From Anaerolineales bacterium (lineage in GTDB: Bacteria > Chloroflexota > Anaerolineae > Anaerolineales > Villigracilaceae): a stretch of 64,000 bases of DNA. Where the stretch lies: positions 1-64,000 of the forward strand of contig JACKAV010000011.1 of NCBI GenBank assembly GCA_020634895.1. The letters are read 5' to 3'. The translations under genes and the position numbers were made by a program. The notes beneath the pieces are model-generated. The model worked only from the letters and a program-made list of their open reading frames with translations. It did no database searches and was not told where the DNA came from. Positions within the stretch are counted from its first letter, which is position 1; every line of letters begins with the position of its first letter. Below, piece after piece: positions 42,201 through 51,577 of the stretch.

Positions 42201-43622
42201 ATGGACATCATTACAGGAAAAATCCTGAAACTTAATCATTGGGAAGATGGAAAAAGCATCGGACTTGCCAAAGAAGCCGGAAACAAAATGATCGCCTCCG
42301 GCATGGACCGCGATGCGGCTCTTGCCAAACTCGAGGCGGTTCGCCAAAACCCTGGCAGTTTCCTCGCTGATACTTTGCTTGCCGATCTCGCCCGAGAGAT
42401 TCTGAGCAAGAATAAAAAAGACGAATCCGCCGAAGAAAATCTGCGCGATTTGCCGCTGCCCTTCCCCATTTGGGGCGCGGACAATATCGACCCCGAAGCC
42501 ATCCGCCAAATGGAAAATTCCATGCGCCTGCCAGTGACGGTCACCGGCGCACTCATGCCGGATGCTCACGTCGGTTATGGTCTCCCCATCGGCGGCGTGC
42601 TGGCAACGGATAATGTTGTCATCCCCTACGCTGTCGGCGTGGACATCGCCTGTCGTATGCGGCTGTCGCTTTATGAAGTTTCACCAATTCTCATCGGACA
42701 GAAAAAAGGCATGTTTGAAGAGTCGCTTTGGAACGAGACCGCATTCGGCATGGGCGCGGCATGGAAAGGAAACAAGCGCGCCCAGCATGAAGTCCTCGAC
42801 GATGATGCGTGGAGCGCAACCCGTTTACTAAAGACTTTACAGGACGCGGCATATTCCCAGCTTGGCACAAGCGGCACAGGCAATCACTTTGTCGAATGGG
42901 GCAGTTTCAGACTCCATGAGCCAATGTTCGGTTTGAAACCGGGCGAATATCTTGCATTGCTCTCGCACAGCGGTTCGCGCGGAGTTGGCTTCAAGATCGC
43001 GGATCGTTACAGCAAACTGGCGATGGAAAAGCACCCCGACCTCGATAAAAGTGTCCGTCACCTCGCGTGGCTTCCACTGGATTCGGAAGATGGTCAGGAA
43101 TACTGGCTTTCGATGGAACTCGCGGGGCGATTCGCTTCGGCAAATCATTACATTATCCACAAACGCGTGGCAGCCGCAATCGGACTGAAAGAAGTTGCAG
43201 TCGTTGAAAACCATCACAACTTTGCATGGCGTGAAAAACTTTCTGACGGGCGTGAGGTCATCGTTCATCGCAAGGGAGCCACACCAGCCGGAGTTGGAGT
43301 TCTCGGTGTAATCCCCGGCTCGATGGGAGACGCAGGCTACGTTGTCCGCGGAAGAGGCGTAAGCAAGTCGCTTAAGTCCGCTTCGCATGGAGCCGGTCGC
43401 CGTATGAGCCGCAAGGCTGCGATCAATTCCATCAGCAAGCGTGAACGGGATGAGTACCTCAAAGAGCGCGGTATCACACTCCTCGGCGGCGGCTTGGATG
43501 AATCCCCGCAGGCATACAAAGCCATCGATGAAGTCATCACTGCCCAGCACGACCTTGTGGACGTGATCGGCAAGTTCACTCCGAAGGTTGTCCGCATGGC
43601 GGATGAGCCAGGAGACATTTAG
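42201..43622 (+). CDS. rtcB: RtcB RNA ligase
   Basis: A 473-residue RtcB. The metal and GTP sites are visible: PDAHVGYGLPIGGVLATDN, VGVDIACRM, GTSGTGNHFVEWG, LLSHSGSRGVG, RKGATPAGVGVLGVIPGSMG and the guanylated His in SASHGAGRRMSR. RtcB joins 2',3'-cyclic phosphate or 3'-phosphate RNA ends to 5'-OH ends in tRNA splicing and RNA repair. No rtcA or rtcR is nearby. The start at 42201, 11 bases after the exporter stop, is chosen because it gives the family's usual N-terminus; coupling to the exporter gene is possible. Confidence 0.93.
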   Translation: MDIITGKILKLNHWEDGKSIGLAKEAGNKMIASGMDRDAALAKLEAVRQNPGSFLADTLLADLAREILSKNKKDESAEENLRDLPLPFPIWGADNIDPEAIRQMENSMRLPVTVTGALMPDAHVGYGLPIGGVLATDNVVIPYAVGVDIACRMRLSLYEVSPILIGQKKGMFEESLWNETAFGMGAAWKGNKRAQHEVLDDDAWSATRLLKTLQDAAYSQLGTSGTGNHFVEWGSFRLHEPMFGLKPGEYLALLSHSGSRGVGFKIADRYSKLAMEKHPDLDKSVRHLAWLPLDSEDGQEYWLSMELAGRFASANHYIIHKRVAAAIGLKEVAVVENHHNFAWREKLSDGREVIVHRKGATPAGVGVLGVIPGSMGDAGYVVRGRGVSKSLKSASHGAGRRMSRKAAINSISKRERDEYLKERGITLLGGGLDESPQAYKAIDEVITAQHDLVDVIGKFTPKVVRMADEPGDI

Positions 43623-43623
43623 A

Positions 43624-43662
43624 AAAAGGTTACGGAGATGCAAGTCATTTTCGTGACCTTTT
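43624..43662 (+). terminator. Terminator-like hairpin after rtcB
   Basis: AAAAGGTTACG (43624-43634) and CGTGACCTTTT (43652-43662) pair with one mismatch. It is followed at once by TATAAT (43666-43671), the likely -10 of the cyclase gene. Confidence 0.5.
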
Positions 43663-43665
43663 CGT

Positions 43666-43671
43666 TATAAT
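43666..43671 (+). promoter_or_regulatory. -10 element of the cyclase gene
   Basis: Consensus TATAAT, 16 bases before the ATG at 43688, so the leader is only about 9 bases. No -35 match. No ribosome site better than GAG is visible. Confidence 0.45.
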
Positions 43672-43687
43672 ACGCCTGAGTGACTTT

Positions 43688-44323
43688 ATGCAAATCAGAC
43701 CCACAGACCCAATTTTTCAAGAAACCCTTTTAAACTACTCGCTGGCAATTGAATCTGAAAACCGCAAATCAATTGAAGATGAGATCTGGCAGCGGTATGG
43801 CAGTGAAAAGACAGCCTTCGTGTTGGATATGTCTGGGTTCTCGCTGTTGACTCGCAAGTATGGCATCGTTCACTATCTTGCGATGATCCGCCGCATGCAA
43901 TTGACCGTGGATCCCATCATCAGCAGTCACGGCGGACGCATCATCAAATTCGAAGCAGATAACTGCTTTGCCATCTTCCCCACCCCGCTTGCGGCTGTAC
44001 GAACCGCCATCACGATCCAACTTGCGATCGCCGCATCAAACTCCATGACGCATGAGGACATGAACATCCATGTTGCCATCGGCATCGATTACGGCAAGAT
44101 GCTTATTCTCAATGAAGGCGATATGTACGGCGACGCGGTCAACCGTGCATGCAAAATGGGGGAAGACATTGGCAAAGCCGATGAGATCCTCATCACCAAA
44201 GAAGCCATGGATATGATTCCCGGGGAGGCGCAAATCGAAGGGAAAAGCATCGAGGTCAGCATCGGCGGGTTGAACATGCCCGCTTACCAGATCATCTATC
44301 ACGCGGACACTGAAGTTGAATAA
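43688..44323 (+). CDS. Class III nucleotidyl cyclase (adenylate/guanylate cyclase domain)
   Basis: A 211-residue stand-alone cyclase domain without membrane or sensor parts. Metal residues Asp47 (LDMSGFS) and Asp91 (FEADNCFAIF) are present; Lys87 is the likely base-selecting Lys; DMYGDAVNRACK carries the transition-state Asn152. The Arg that normally follows four residues later is Lys156. Adenylate activity is likely from Lys87, guanylate not excluded, and the Arg-to-Lys change may lower rate. The Crp-family gene at 54528 could read its product, but no direct link is seen. Confidence 0.82.
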   Translation: MQIRPTDPIFQETLLNYSLAIESENRKSIEDEIWQRYGSEKTAFVLDMSGFSLLTRKYGIVHYLAMIRRMQLTVDPIISSHGGRIIKFEADNCFAIFPTPLAAVRTAITIQLAIAASNSMTHEDMNIHVAIGIDYGKMLILNEGDMYGDAVNRACKMGEDIGKADEILITKEAMDMIPGEAQIEGKSIEVSIGGLNMPAYQIIYHADTEVE

Positions 44324-44324
44324 C

Positions 44325-44354
44325 AAAAAAGACGGAGCATGCTCCGTCTTTTTT
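44325..44354. terminator. Perfect bidirectional terminator
   Basis: A perfect palindrome: AAAAAAGACGGAGCA and its complement with no loop bases beyond the centre. It separates the cyclase gene and convergent gltX. Confidence 0.92.
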
Positions 44355-44356
44355 GT

Positions 44357-45838
44357 TTACATGGTTTCCAAAATCTCGATCGCCTTTTGAACGCGCCTCA
44401 GGCTGACATCACGCCCAATGACTTCCATGCTCTCGAACAGCGGCGGGCTGACTTTTTGCCCTGTCGTGGCTACGCGCAGGATACCAAAAACCTGTCCAGC
44501 GTTGAATCCGCTTTCTTCGACGTATGCCCTCAGCGGAGGTTCGCATCGTTCGTGACTTATATCTGATTGCGCTGCCAGAATCTCGTACGCCCTTCGAGCG
44601 ATCTCAGCCGATTGCTTTGCGTCCAATCCCTTGGCGATGAGGTCTTCAGGAGCAGGGCTGACATCATCTTTAAAGAAGAACGCTCCAAATGAAATGCAGT
44701 CGTCCAACGTGGTGAGACGCTCACGGATGAGCGGAATAATTTTTATAAGGACATCATCTTTGACGGCGAGTCCTTCACGGGTGAAATAAGGCTTGAGACG
44801 CGCAGCCAGATCCTCGGTCGTCATGAGGCGGATGTGTGTCGCGTTGAAATGATCCAAGCGTTGGAAGTTGATCGCCGCTGGAGAAGGCGTCAACGAGTCG
44901 ATGGAGAATCGATCCACCATTTGAGCGACGGTCATCACGTCATCTTCGGCAACACCCCACCCCATCAACGCGCTCCAATTCAATACGCCTTCGGGGATGA
45001 AGCCGAGGTCTTGCATATCTTTGATAAAAATGGAATAGCCGTCCTTCATGGCTTGCGCCGCTTCGCGCTTGGACATTTTGCCCTTGCCGCTCGGCTTGAG
45101 AAAAACAGAGAGATGAATCCAAACTGGTTCGTCCCAACCGAAGGCGCGGACAATGTTGACGTGCAGCGGGAACGTACCCAGCCACTCGGAGCCGCGCATG
45201 ACATGCGTGATGCGCATTTCGTGATCATCGACAATGGCTGCGAGATGATAGGTTGGCAAGCCGTCGGTTTTGAGAATGACCTGATCATTTAGCTGTTTAT
45301 TCTCAGTGGTGATATCACCGCGTAAATGATCGTGTGCAACAGTGACGCCTTCCTTCGGCATCTTAAAACGGATGGTGTATGGCTCACCGTTGGCAATCCG
45401 TTTTGCGGCTTCATCGGGGTCAAGGTTGCGGCATGTCCCGTCATAGTGCGGATTTTCCTTGCGCTTCATTTGCTCTTGACGGACTTTATCGAGTCGCTCT
45501 GGTGTACAAAAACAGGGATAGGCATGACCTTTATCCACCAAAATTTTGGCATGTGACTGATAAATCTCGCGGCGTTCGGTCTGGCGGTAAGGACCATACG
45601 GTCCGCCCACATCGGGACCCTCATCGTATTCCAAGCCCAGCCAGCGCAAGCCATCCATGATTTCCTGCTCGGCGCCGGGGACCGTGCGTTTGATATCCGT
45701 GTCTTCAATGCGCAAAACGAACTGTCCGCCAGTTTGTTTTGCAAGCAGATAATCATATAATGCAACACGCGCCGTACCAAGATGCATGTGTCCGGTCGGC
45801 GAAGGTGCAATGCGGGTTCGTGCGGGTTTAACAGACAA
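44357..45838 (-). CDS. gltX: Glutamyl-tRNA synthetase
   Basis: A 493-residue class I synthetase with a TTG start and AAGGAG eight bases before it. Motifs: APSPTGHMHLGTAR (HIGH form), IEDTDIKR, and KMSKREAAQ as the KMSKS loop. The C-terminal helical anticodon domain is present. It lies at the end of the shape/division series, 39 bases after rodA. As glnS is also present, GltX may be discriminating for tRNA-Glu; the anticodon-reading residues cannot be judged by eye. Confidence 0.95.
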   Translation of the reverse strand: MSVKPARTRIAPSPTGHMHLGTARVALYDYLLAKQTGGQFVLRIEDTDIKRTVPGAEQEIMDGLRWLGLEYDEGPDVGGPYGPYRQTERREIYQSHAKILVDKGHAYPCFCTPERLDKVRQEQMKRKENPHYDGTCRNLDPDEAAKRIANGEPYTIRFKMPKEGVTVAHDHLRGDITTENKQLNDQVILKTDGLPTYHLAAIVDDHEMRITHVMRGSEWLGTFPLHVNIVRAFGWDEPVWIHLSVFLKPSGKGKMSKREAAQAMKDGYSIFIKDMQDLGFIPEGVLNWSALMGWGVAEDDVMTVAQMVDRFSIDSLTPSPAAINFQRLDHFNATHIRLMTTEDLAARLKPYFTREGLAVKDDVLIKIIPLIRERLTTLDDCISFGAFFFKDDVSPAPEDLIAKGLDAKQSAEIARRAYEILAAQSDISHERCEPPLRAYVEESGFNAGQVFGILRVATTGQKVSPPLFESMEVIGRDVSLRRVQKAIEILETM

Positions 45839-45877
45839 AATGAATACTCCTTAAAAGTTCTGGCAGGTTACAAAAAA

Positions 45878-47005
45878 TTAGAATTCCAATTCCTTTTGGC
45901 GCATGACCACGGATTGTACCAACCCAATACCGATCATGAGTGCCGTCAAACCGCTGCCGCCATAACTGACGAATGGAAGCGGCAGTCCCGAAACAGGCAG
46001 CAAGTTCAAGTTCATTCCGATATTGACTGCGCCCTGAAAGAATATCAGAGTGGCAACTCCAAGCGCCAGCATCGCTCCAGCCACATCCCGCGCCTTTTGC
46101 GCCGCGCGAATGCACCGCCAAACAACCAATCCCAAAGAGATGATGATCAGGATCGCTCCCACCATGCCAAATTCCTCGGAACTCGCTGCAAAGATAAAGT
46201 CGGTGTGGCGGACTTTCAAAAACCGTAGCTGGGTCTGGGTACCATAACCATAGCCTTCACCCAACAATCCGCCCGACCCCACTGCGATGAGCGCCTGTTG
46301 AACGTTATAACGGTTCCCGTAGGTATCATTCGGATCAGGCACCACAAAGTTGACGATGCGTTCCTGTTGATATGCCTGCAAGCCCGGGATCTTAACTCCG
46401 AGTACAGAAAGGGAAATAACGCTTCCGACCAGTATGACACCAACAACAGCGCCGGTAATAACATGCTTGACTTGAATCCCGTTCACCCATAACATCACAG
46501 CCAGAATGACTGAAAGCACCATCACATTACTTAGGTTGGGCTGAAGCAGGATCAAACCGATGATCCAAACGGCGCGAAAAGCTGCGCCAAAAACCCAGCG
46601 CAAATCGCGGGGCTGGTCACGGGTAATTTCAAAATACCGCGCCAGAATGATGATGGCGGCTATCTTCGCAAATTCAGTAGGCTGCAAAAAGAGCACGCCA
46701 ACCGTAAACCAACGCTGCGCGCCGAAAGCCGATTGACCAAAGCCCGTTAACGTGACAAGAAAAATAAGAATCACAATATGAATCGGGCGGTAAAGCGCAA
46801 GCCAATATCGGTAGTCAATCGAGGCGAGGAAGAAGATCAAGACCACGCCCAAGATAGCGAAGTAGACCTGACGAGAGGTCAGCGGCTGCAGCACTTCGTT
46901 CCCCGCCACTGCCGAGCGAATCATCACTGTGCCAAAAGAGGATGCGAGTACCACTGCACCCAAAAGCAAAAAATCGAAATTTCTCCAGGAAAGTCCACGT
47001 TCCAT
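45878..47005 (-). CDS. rodA: RodA, SEDS peptidoglycan glycosyltransferase
   Basis: A 375-residue SEDS protein with about ten membrane helices. Hallmarks: GAQRWF, LQPTEFAKIA, LLQPNLSN, the catalytic-loop region before 'HTDFIFAASSEEFG' and NIGMNLNLLPVSGLPLPFVSYGGS at the C-terminus. RodA polymerises glycan strands with PBP2 in the elongation complex; PBP2, MreC, MreD and MreB are all encoded upstream in the same direction, which favours RodA over FtsW. Confidence 0.93.
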   Translation of the reverse strand: MERGLSWRNFDFLLLGAVVLASSFGTVMIRSAVAGNEVLQPLTSRQVYFAILGVVLIFFLASIDYRYWLALYRPIHIVILIFLVTLTGFGQSAFGAQRWFTVGVLFLQPTEFAKIAAIIILARYFEITRDQPRDLRWVFGAAFRAVWIIGLILLQPNLSNVMVLSVILAVMLWVNGIQVKHVITGAVVGVILVGSVISLSVLGVKIPGLQAYQQERIVNFVVPDPNDTYGNRYNVQQALIAVGSGGLLGEGYGYGTQTQLRFLKVRHTDFIFAASSEEFGMVGAILIIISLGLVVWRCIRAAQKARDVAGAMLALGVATLIFFQGAVNIGMNLNLLPVSGLPLPFVSYGGSGLTALMIGIGLVQSVVMRQKELEF

Positions 47006-47069
47006 AATTAAAAAAACATGGATAAACCCGTGCTGCCACAGGTTGACCCATGTCCTCTACATTAACAGA

Positions 47070-47321
47070 TCAACCCGCACGATGGCGAGACGGCGTCTTC
47101 AACGGAATATCCGCCACCAGACGCTGAGAACGCCCATCTCTTTCAAGTTCAATGCGGACAGCTTCAGGGTCGATCTCAATATATTGCGAGATCGCCTTAA
47201 GAAGATCGTCCTTCAAAGATTCAAGTTGACCCGCCGTCAGGTCGGTGCGGTCATGTACAAGAACCAACTGTAAACGTTCCTTTGCGCTGGTTGCGCTGCG
47301 TTTACGTGTGAAGAAGTTCAT
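47070..47321 (-). CDS. minE: MinE, division topology factor
   Basis: An 83-residue protein from the ATG at 47321 (GGGAGG upstream). The N-terminal MNFFTRKRSATSAKERLQLVLVHDR is the MinD-binding helix/strand, and the rest is the dimerisation domain. MinE drives MinD off the membrane and sets the oscillation that keeps FtsZ at midcell. It starts two bases after the minD stop. Confidence 0.92.
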   Translation of the reverse strand: MNFFTRKRSATSAKERLQLVLVHDRTDLTAGQLESLKDDLLKAISQYIEIDPEAVRIELERDGRSQRLVADIPLKTPSRHRAG

Positions 47322-47323
47322 AA

Positions 47324-48121
47324 TTACTTCCTCCCTGCCAGACGTTGAATTGTGTTCCACAGCCCACTTTGCGGAGCAAGGTCCATAAAGGGAACATCCT
47401 CACCCTGCAGCCGTTTGGCGATATTACGAAAAGCCTGCCCTGCCCGGCTCTTCCCATCCGTTACAACGGGGGCGCCGCGATTCGAACCAATAATCACATT
47501 TTCATCTTCAGGCACAATGCCGATCAGCCGAATGCCGAGCAAATCCAGCACATCCTCGGCGGAGAGCATATCGTTATTCTTTACAAGCGTCGGATTCAGA
47601 CGGTTGATGATAAGGGATGGATTTCCCTTTTCCTCTGCTTCGAGGATGCCGACGACGCGATCCGCATCACGCACCGCGCTGACCTCGGGGTTGGTCACCA
47701 CGAGGACGCTGTCTGCCGCGGCGATGGCATTTCGGAATCCGCGCTCGATGCCTGCGGGTGAGTCAATGATCACGAAATCAGTATCAGCCCGAAGGTCGTT
47801 GCAGAGGCGCACCATATCCGACGGCGAAACCGCATTCTTGTCGCGAGTCTGCGCCGCGGGAATGAGATACATATCCGTAAAATGTTTATCGCGGATCATT
47901 GCCTGTTTGAGCTTGCAGCGCCCTTCGATGACATCCACAATATCGTAGACGATCCGATTCTCAAGACCCATTACCACGTCCAGATTGCGCAGACCGATAT
48001 CGCCGTCGATGCAGACAACTTTTTTACCGTCCATTGCGAGCGAGGTGGCAAGGTTGGCGACGGCTGTGGTTTTGCCGACGCCGCCTTTTCCAGAAGTTAC
48101 AGTGATCACTTGAGCTGTCAT
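47324..48121 (-). CDS. minD: MinD ATPase
   Basis: A 265-residue ParA-type ATPase with the deviant Walker A SGKGGVGKTT at 8-17, switch I DGDIGLRNLDVVMGLE and switch II DSPAG. The C-terminus is shortened: the amphipathic membrane-targeting helix would be FMDLAPQSGLWNTIQRLAG, which fits with its Leu/Trp/Ile face. It lies between minC and minE with one or two bases of spacing. Confidence 0.95.
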   Translation of the reverse strand: MTAQVITVTSGKGGVGKTTAVANLATSLAMDGKKVVCIDGDIGLRNLDVVMGLENRIVYDIVDVIEGRCKLKQAMIRDKHFTDMYLIPAAQTRDKNAVSPSDMVRLCNDLRADTDFVIIDSPAGIERGFRNAIAAADSVLVVTNPEVSAVRDADRVVGILEAEEKGNPSLIINRLNPTLVKNNDMLSAEDVLDLLGIRLIGIVPEDENVIIGSNRGAPVVTDGKSRAGQAFRNIAKRLQGEDVPFMDLAPQSGLWNTIQRLAGRK

Positions 48122-48122
48122 A

Positions 48123-48833
48123 TCATTTCCTAATTATGGTTTCACCAGTATGCCATAGTTCAGCCTGCAGCTTGCCTTCGTCATTGATGCTGGCGATCTC
48201 GGGTTTGGGGTCTTTCTGTGGTTTCAACATTGCAGAGGATTCTTCAGCGATACGCAATTGATTGGCGGATAGGTCGAGCGCACAAATAAAAGCGGATCGG
48301 TCGCCTTTTGCTCCAGCATGGATCATTCCACGCACCCTGCCCCACACGATCACGTTGCCTTCGGCGACGATCTCCGCGCCAGGGTTGACATCGCCGAATA
48401 TGACGATCGTTCCGGGATATTCGATGCGCGTTCCCGAACGAACGGTCTTGGATACAAAAAGCGCCGTATCGCTCGAGACCGCCTCATGAACGGGTCGCAC
48501 TTCTTCGGGGCGCGGCTTGGAAATGCGGGTTGCCAAACCAAGCAATTGCGCTGTTGTCTCTGTTGTGGGAGACTCGCTGACAACCGCCCAAAGCGTGATC
48601 GTCTGATCAGACAACCAATCGCGAAGTTCAACAAGGTCGTTCACTTTCAGTACCTGAGTGCCCACATCCAGAGCCAGACGCGCGCCTTGAAAAAAAGCGG
48701 ATCGCTCATTAATCTGTACCATCAAGGCGGCGCGTTGAACTTCCCATGAGGCTTCTTCGAATGTAGCTAGAAGTCCGTCGCGGATTCCCTTGATTTGTAC
48801 GATGGATGTAGTCGATTCCATAAAGATGTTCAT
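48123..48833 (-). CDS. minC: MinC septum inhibitor
   Basis: A 236-residue protein. The C-terminal beta-helix domain is clear (GTIVIFGDVNPGAEIVAEGNVIVWGRVRGMIHAGA, with the FICALDL strand after it); the N-terminal domain (1-100) is weakly conserved as usual. A tail of 35 residues rich in Lys and Pro follows. MinC blocks FtsZ polymers when carried by MinD. ATG at 48833 or the Met four codons later may be used. Confidence 0.88.
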   Translation of the reverse strand: MNIFMESTTSIVQIKGIRDGLLATFEEASWEVQRAALMVQINERSAFFQGARLALDVGTQVLKVNDLVELRDWLSDQTITLWAVVSESPTTETTAQLLGLATRISKPRPEEVRPVHEAVSSDTALFVSKTVRSGTRIEYPGTIVIFGDVNPGAEIVAEGNVIVWGRVRGMIHAGAKGDRSAFICALDLSANQLRIAEESSAMLKPQKDPKPEIASINDEGKLQAELWHTGETIIRK

Positions 48834-48861
48834 TCAGGTAATGAAAAGCAATTATACCTGA
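48834..48861 (-). promoter_or_regulatory. Inverted repeat over a -10 element upstream of minC
   Basis: TCAGGTA (48834-48840) and TACCTGA (48855-48861) face each other. On the minus strand the second arm overlaps TATAAT (48856-48851). The left arm touches the minC start codon. It looks like an internal promoter with a built-in operator, or a hairpin that masks the minC start. Confidence 0.45.
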
Positions 48862-48875
48862 TGAGTATCCGCAAA

Positions 48876-51068
48876 CTACGGCGACGGAGCGCCCGCACCC
48901 TGAGCGATATCCAAAGCCTTGATCTCAAAATACGACTTGATCATACGCGCCACCATCGGACCTGCAACGCTGGCACCTTCGCCGCCGTTATAAGCAAACG
49001 CCACCACAGCAATCTCAGGGTCTTCAAAGGGAGCGTAAGCAATCGTCCATGAATGCGTGGGCCACGCGCCAAATTGACAACGGTCCGCGGCGCGCGCGAC
49101 ATCGTCACAATATTCCGCGGTTCCAGTCTTGCCAGCCACAGCAATCGGAAAATCTGTGAAGAGTTTATGGAGCGTACCGAAAGTGGTATCCGTCACAGTA
49201 CGCCTCGTCCCTGCACGCACAGCCGCCACCGTTTCAGGCTGAACCGTTTTCAGTTCATCAGTCAGCGTACAGTAGGCACCATCGCAGGAATATCCCTGAA
49301 TAAGCGGATCGACGGTAATATCCCACTTCATGTTTGGCGTAAATGGAGATATCTGATAGCTGCCCGGGGTCTGAAATTCTGTCACCGTAAAATCCTCAGG
49401 GTTGAACCACATCGGCACGACATTTCCATCACCGTCCGTTACCTGACGAACGATGGTAGGCTGCATAAGTTTGCCGCTGTTCGCAACTGTTGCACCAGAC
49501 ATCAATACCTGCAGTGGAGTAGCGAGAACATATCCCTGACCCACACTGGCGATATATGTATCACCGGTTGACCAGTTCTCGCCGGTGTTGATGCGCTTCC
49601 ACTGCGGGTCGGGAATCAAACCATCCTGCTCACCCGGCAATTCGATGCCGGATTTCGCGTCATACCCAAGTGCGCGGGCATATTGCTGAAGGCGTTCGAT
49701 GCCCAAACCTTGTGGAATTTCATCTTCGTATCCGCCGCCAAGTTTGTAAAAACAAACATTACTGGAATACGCAATACACTGCAGGAACGTGAGCGCACCA
49801 AACCCTTCCGGCTTTTGGTCATAAATATAATCAACGAACGGACGGGTATTGCGATCCGTACAAGGATCATTTGGATTGAACCGCTCACACAACAATAGTT
49901 GTCCCGGCGTTTGGACGATGGTATTCAAGTCAACTACACCTTCGTTAAACGCGCCGGTCGCGGTCGAGAGTTTAAAGGTAGAACCGGGTGGATACTCTGC
50001 TGAAATGGCGTTATTCAACAAAGGCTTGCGCGGATCCTGGCTCAATTGTTCGTAATAATAAGCGGGAATAATGCGGCTCAACCGATTATTTTCGTAACTG
50101 GGATAAGAAACCATCGCCAAAATCTCACCCGTTTTTGGGTTGATGGCAATGATCACACCGCTGGAAATACGAACGCGCCCAAAATATGTGTTCCAATAAT
50201 TGATCTCTTCCAGCAAAGTCGCCTCAGCCGCAGCCTGCAAACGAGTATCGATGGTCAGGTAAACATTATCTCCCGGCACTGCCGCGATGGGCGGTTCAAG
50301 GTTACGGATCTCCTGTCCGGCAACATCCACTTGCACAACCCGCAAACCGTTCCTTCCCGCAAGAATATCCTGCAATGACGTTTCCACGCCAGCATAGCCG
50401 ATCTTATCCCGATTGGGGATAAAGCCCTTCGCGCGTAGTTCATCTTCTTGAGACGCAGGGATGGGACCTAAAAAGCCGATGACATGAGCGGTCAACGAAC
50501 CAGTGGGATAGTCACGAATCGGCTCAACCTCGACGCTCACGCCTGGCCAGTCGACCTTTTTCTCTTCCACGACCCGGGCGACTTCTTCTGAAACATTACA
50601 TTTGATCTTGACCGAGCTGTACGGAGCGAGCGTATCCTGCAATGCCACCAATTGAGCAATGCCGGGTCCCGGCACACAAGCCGCAAATAATTTCGCCTCT
50701 TCCAGCGACTCATCTGTTACAGGTCCGCCAACCGGAACATCGATCAACTCGGATAGTTCGCGGTAAATACGCTGAATATCCGAATCGTCCGCTGGAAGGT
50801 TCGCAGGGGTAACCACAACGTTATAAGCGGCGATATTTCTCGCCAACACATAACCGTTGCGGTCATAGATAATTCCGCGCGCAGCAGGGATGCTGACCTC
50901 GTTGGTGAAATTATCCAAGGCACGTGTTTTATAAAGATCCGTATCGATAAGCTGCAAATTGACCAGGCGGATGACAAAGCCGGTCAATGTAAGAGCAACC
51001 ACAATGTAGATTAAACCAAGCCGCCACGCCTCAAAACGGACCGGGCGGGATTCTGAGCCAGCACTCAT
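48876..51068 (-). CDS. mrdA: Penicillin-binding protein 2 (MrdA), elongation transpeptidase
   Basis: A 730-residue class B PBP. One membrane helix at about 17-38, PBP dimer domain to about 260, then the transpeptidase: STFK with Ser363, SSN near 435 and KTG near 646 (AGKTGTAEY). The ARGIIYDRNGYVLARN stretch near 63 is typical of PBP2. It forms the elongation synthase with RodA. The stop is 42 bases before minC, the start overlaps mreD by four bases. Confidence 0.95.
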   Translation of the reverse strand: MSAGSESRPVRFEAWRLGLIYIVVALTLTGFVIRLVNLQLIDTDLYKTRALDNFTNEVSIPAARGIIYDRNGYVLARNIAAYNVVVTPANLPADDSDIQRIYRELSELIDVPVGGPVTDESLEEAKLFAACVPGPGIAQLVALQDTLAPYSSVKIKCNVSEEVARVVEEKKVDWPGVSVEVEPIRDYPTGSLTAHVIGFLGPIPASQEDELRAKGFIPNRDKIGYAGVETSLQDILAGRNGLRVVQVDVAGQEIRNLEPPIAAVPGDNVYLTIDTRLQAAAEATLLEEINYWNTYFGRVRISSGVIIAINPKTGEILAMVSYPSYENNRLSRIIPAYYYEQLSQDPRKPLLNNAISAEYPPGSTFKLSTATGAFNEGVVDLNTIVQTPGQLLLCERFNPNDPCTDRNTRPFVDYIYDQKPEGFGALTFLQCIAYSSNVCFYKLGGGYEDEIPQGLGIERLQQYARALGYDAKSGIELPGEQDGLIPDPQWKRINTGENWSTGDTYIASVGQGYVLATPLQVLMSGATVANSGKLMQPTIVRQVTDGDGNVVPMWFNPEDFTVTEFQTPGSYQISPFTPNMKWDITVDPLIQGYSCDGAYCTLTDELKTVQPETVAAVRAGTRRTVTDTTFGTLHKLFTDFPIAVAGKTGTAEYCDDVARAADRCQFGAWPTHSWTIAYAPFEDPEIAVVAFAYNGGEGASVAGPMVARMIKSYFEIKALDIAQGAGAPSP

Positions 51069-51565
51069 TCATACTCCTCTAGTGGGTACACCCAATAGGA
51101 CACATCACGCATGAAGGTATATATGGGAATCGCAAGCAACATATTCAATAATAAACTCGGCAGAGTAATCAAACTGACCACATCGCCAATCGCAAGCGGT
51201 GTTCCGGAAAACCGCAAAAATACAAATGACAAGACCTGAAAGAATAACGTTCCTAAAAATACCACGCTGAACATGGCGAGCAAAGGCGCGTGCCATACAC
51301 GTCGCTGCAAAACGCGCGCAAGGAACAACACACCGAAGTATCCCAAAATAACAACCGGCAGCGGTAAATTGGATATAAAGCCAATGAACATACAAGTCAA
51401 CGCGCCCCAATGCCAGGAAGATTCGACACGCTCCTGCAATGCCCAGGCAGCCAAAATGACCAAAAGCAGGTCTGCGTAGCCGGAGAGAAGCCTCACCTGA
51501 CTTAGAACCGAGGACTGCAAAATAACAGCCAGTCCCAAAAGTGGAAATGCGATCAAATTCCGCAT
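51065..51565 (-). CDS. mreD: MreD, rod-shape membrane protein
   Basis: A 166-residue protein with five hydrophobic helices, poorly conserved as usual for MreD. The call rests on size, topology and the exact position between mreC and mrdA. The stop overlaps the mrdA start by four bases. Confidence 0.85.
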   Translation of the reverse strand: MRNLIAFPLLGLAVILQSSVLSQVRLLSGYADLLLVILAAWALQERVESSWHWGALTCMFIGFISNLPLPVVILGYFGVLFLARVLQRRVWHAPLLAMFSVVFLGTLFFQVLSFVFLRFSGTPLAIGDVVSLITLPSLLLNMLLAIPIYTFMRDVSYWVYPLEEYE

Positions 51566-51577
51566 GGCAAATTAAGA

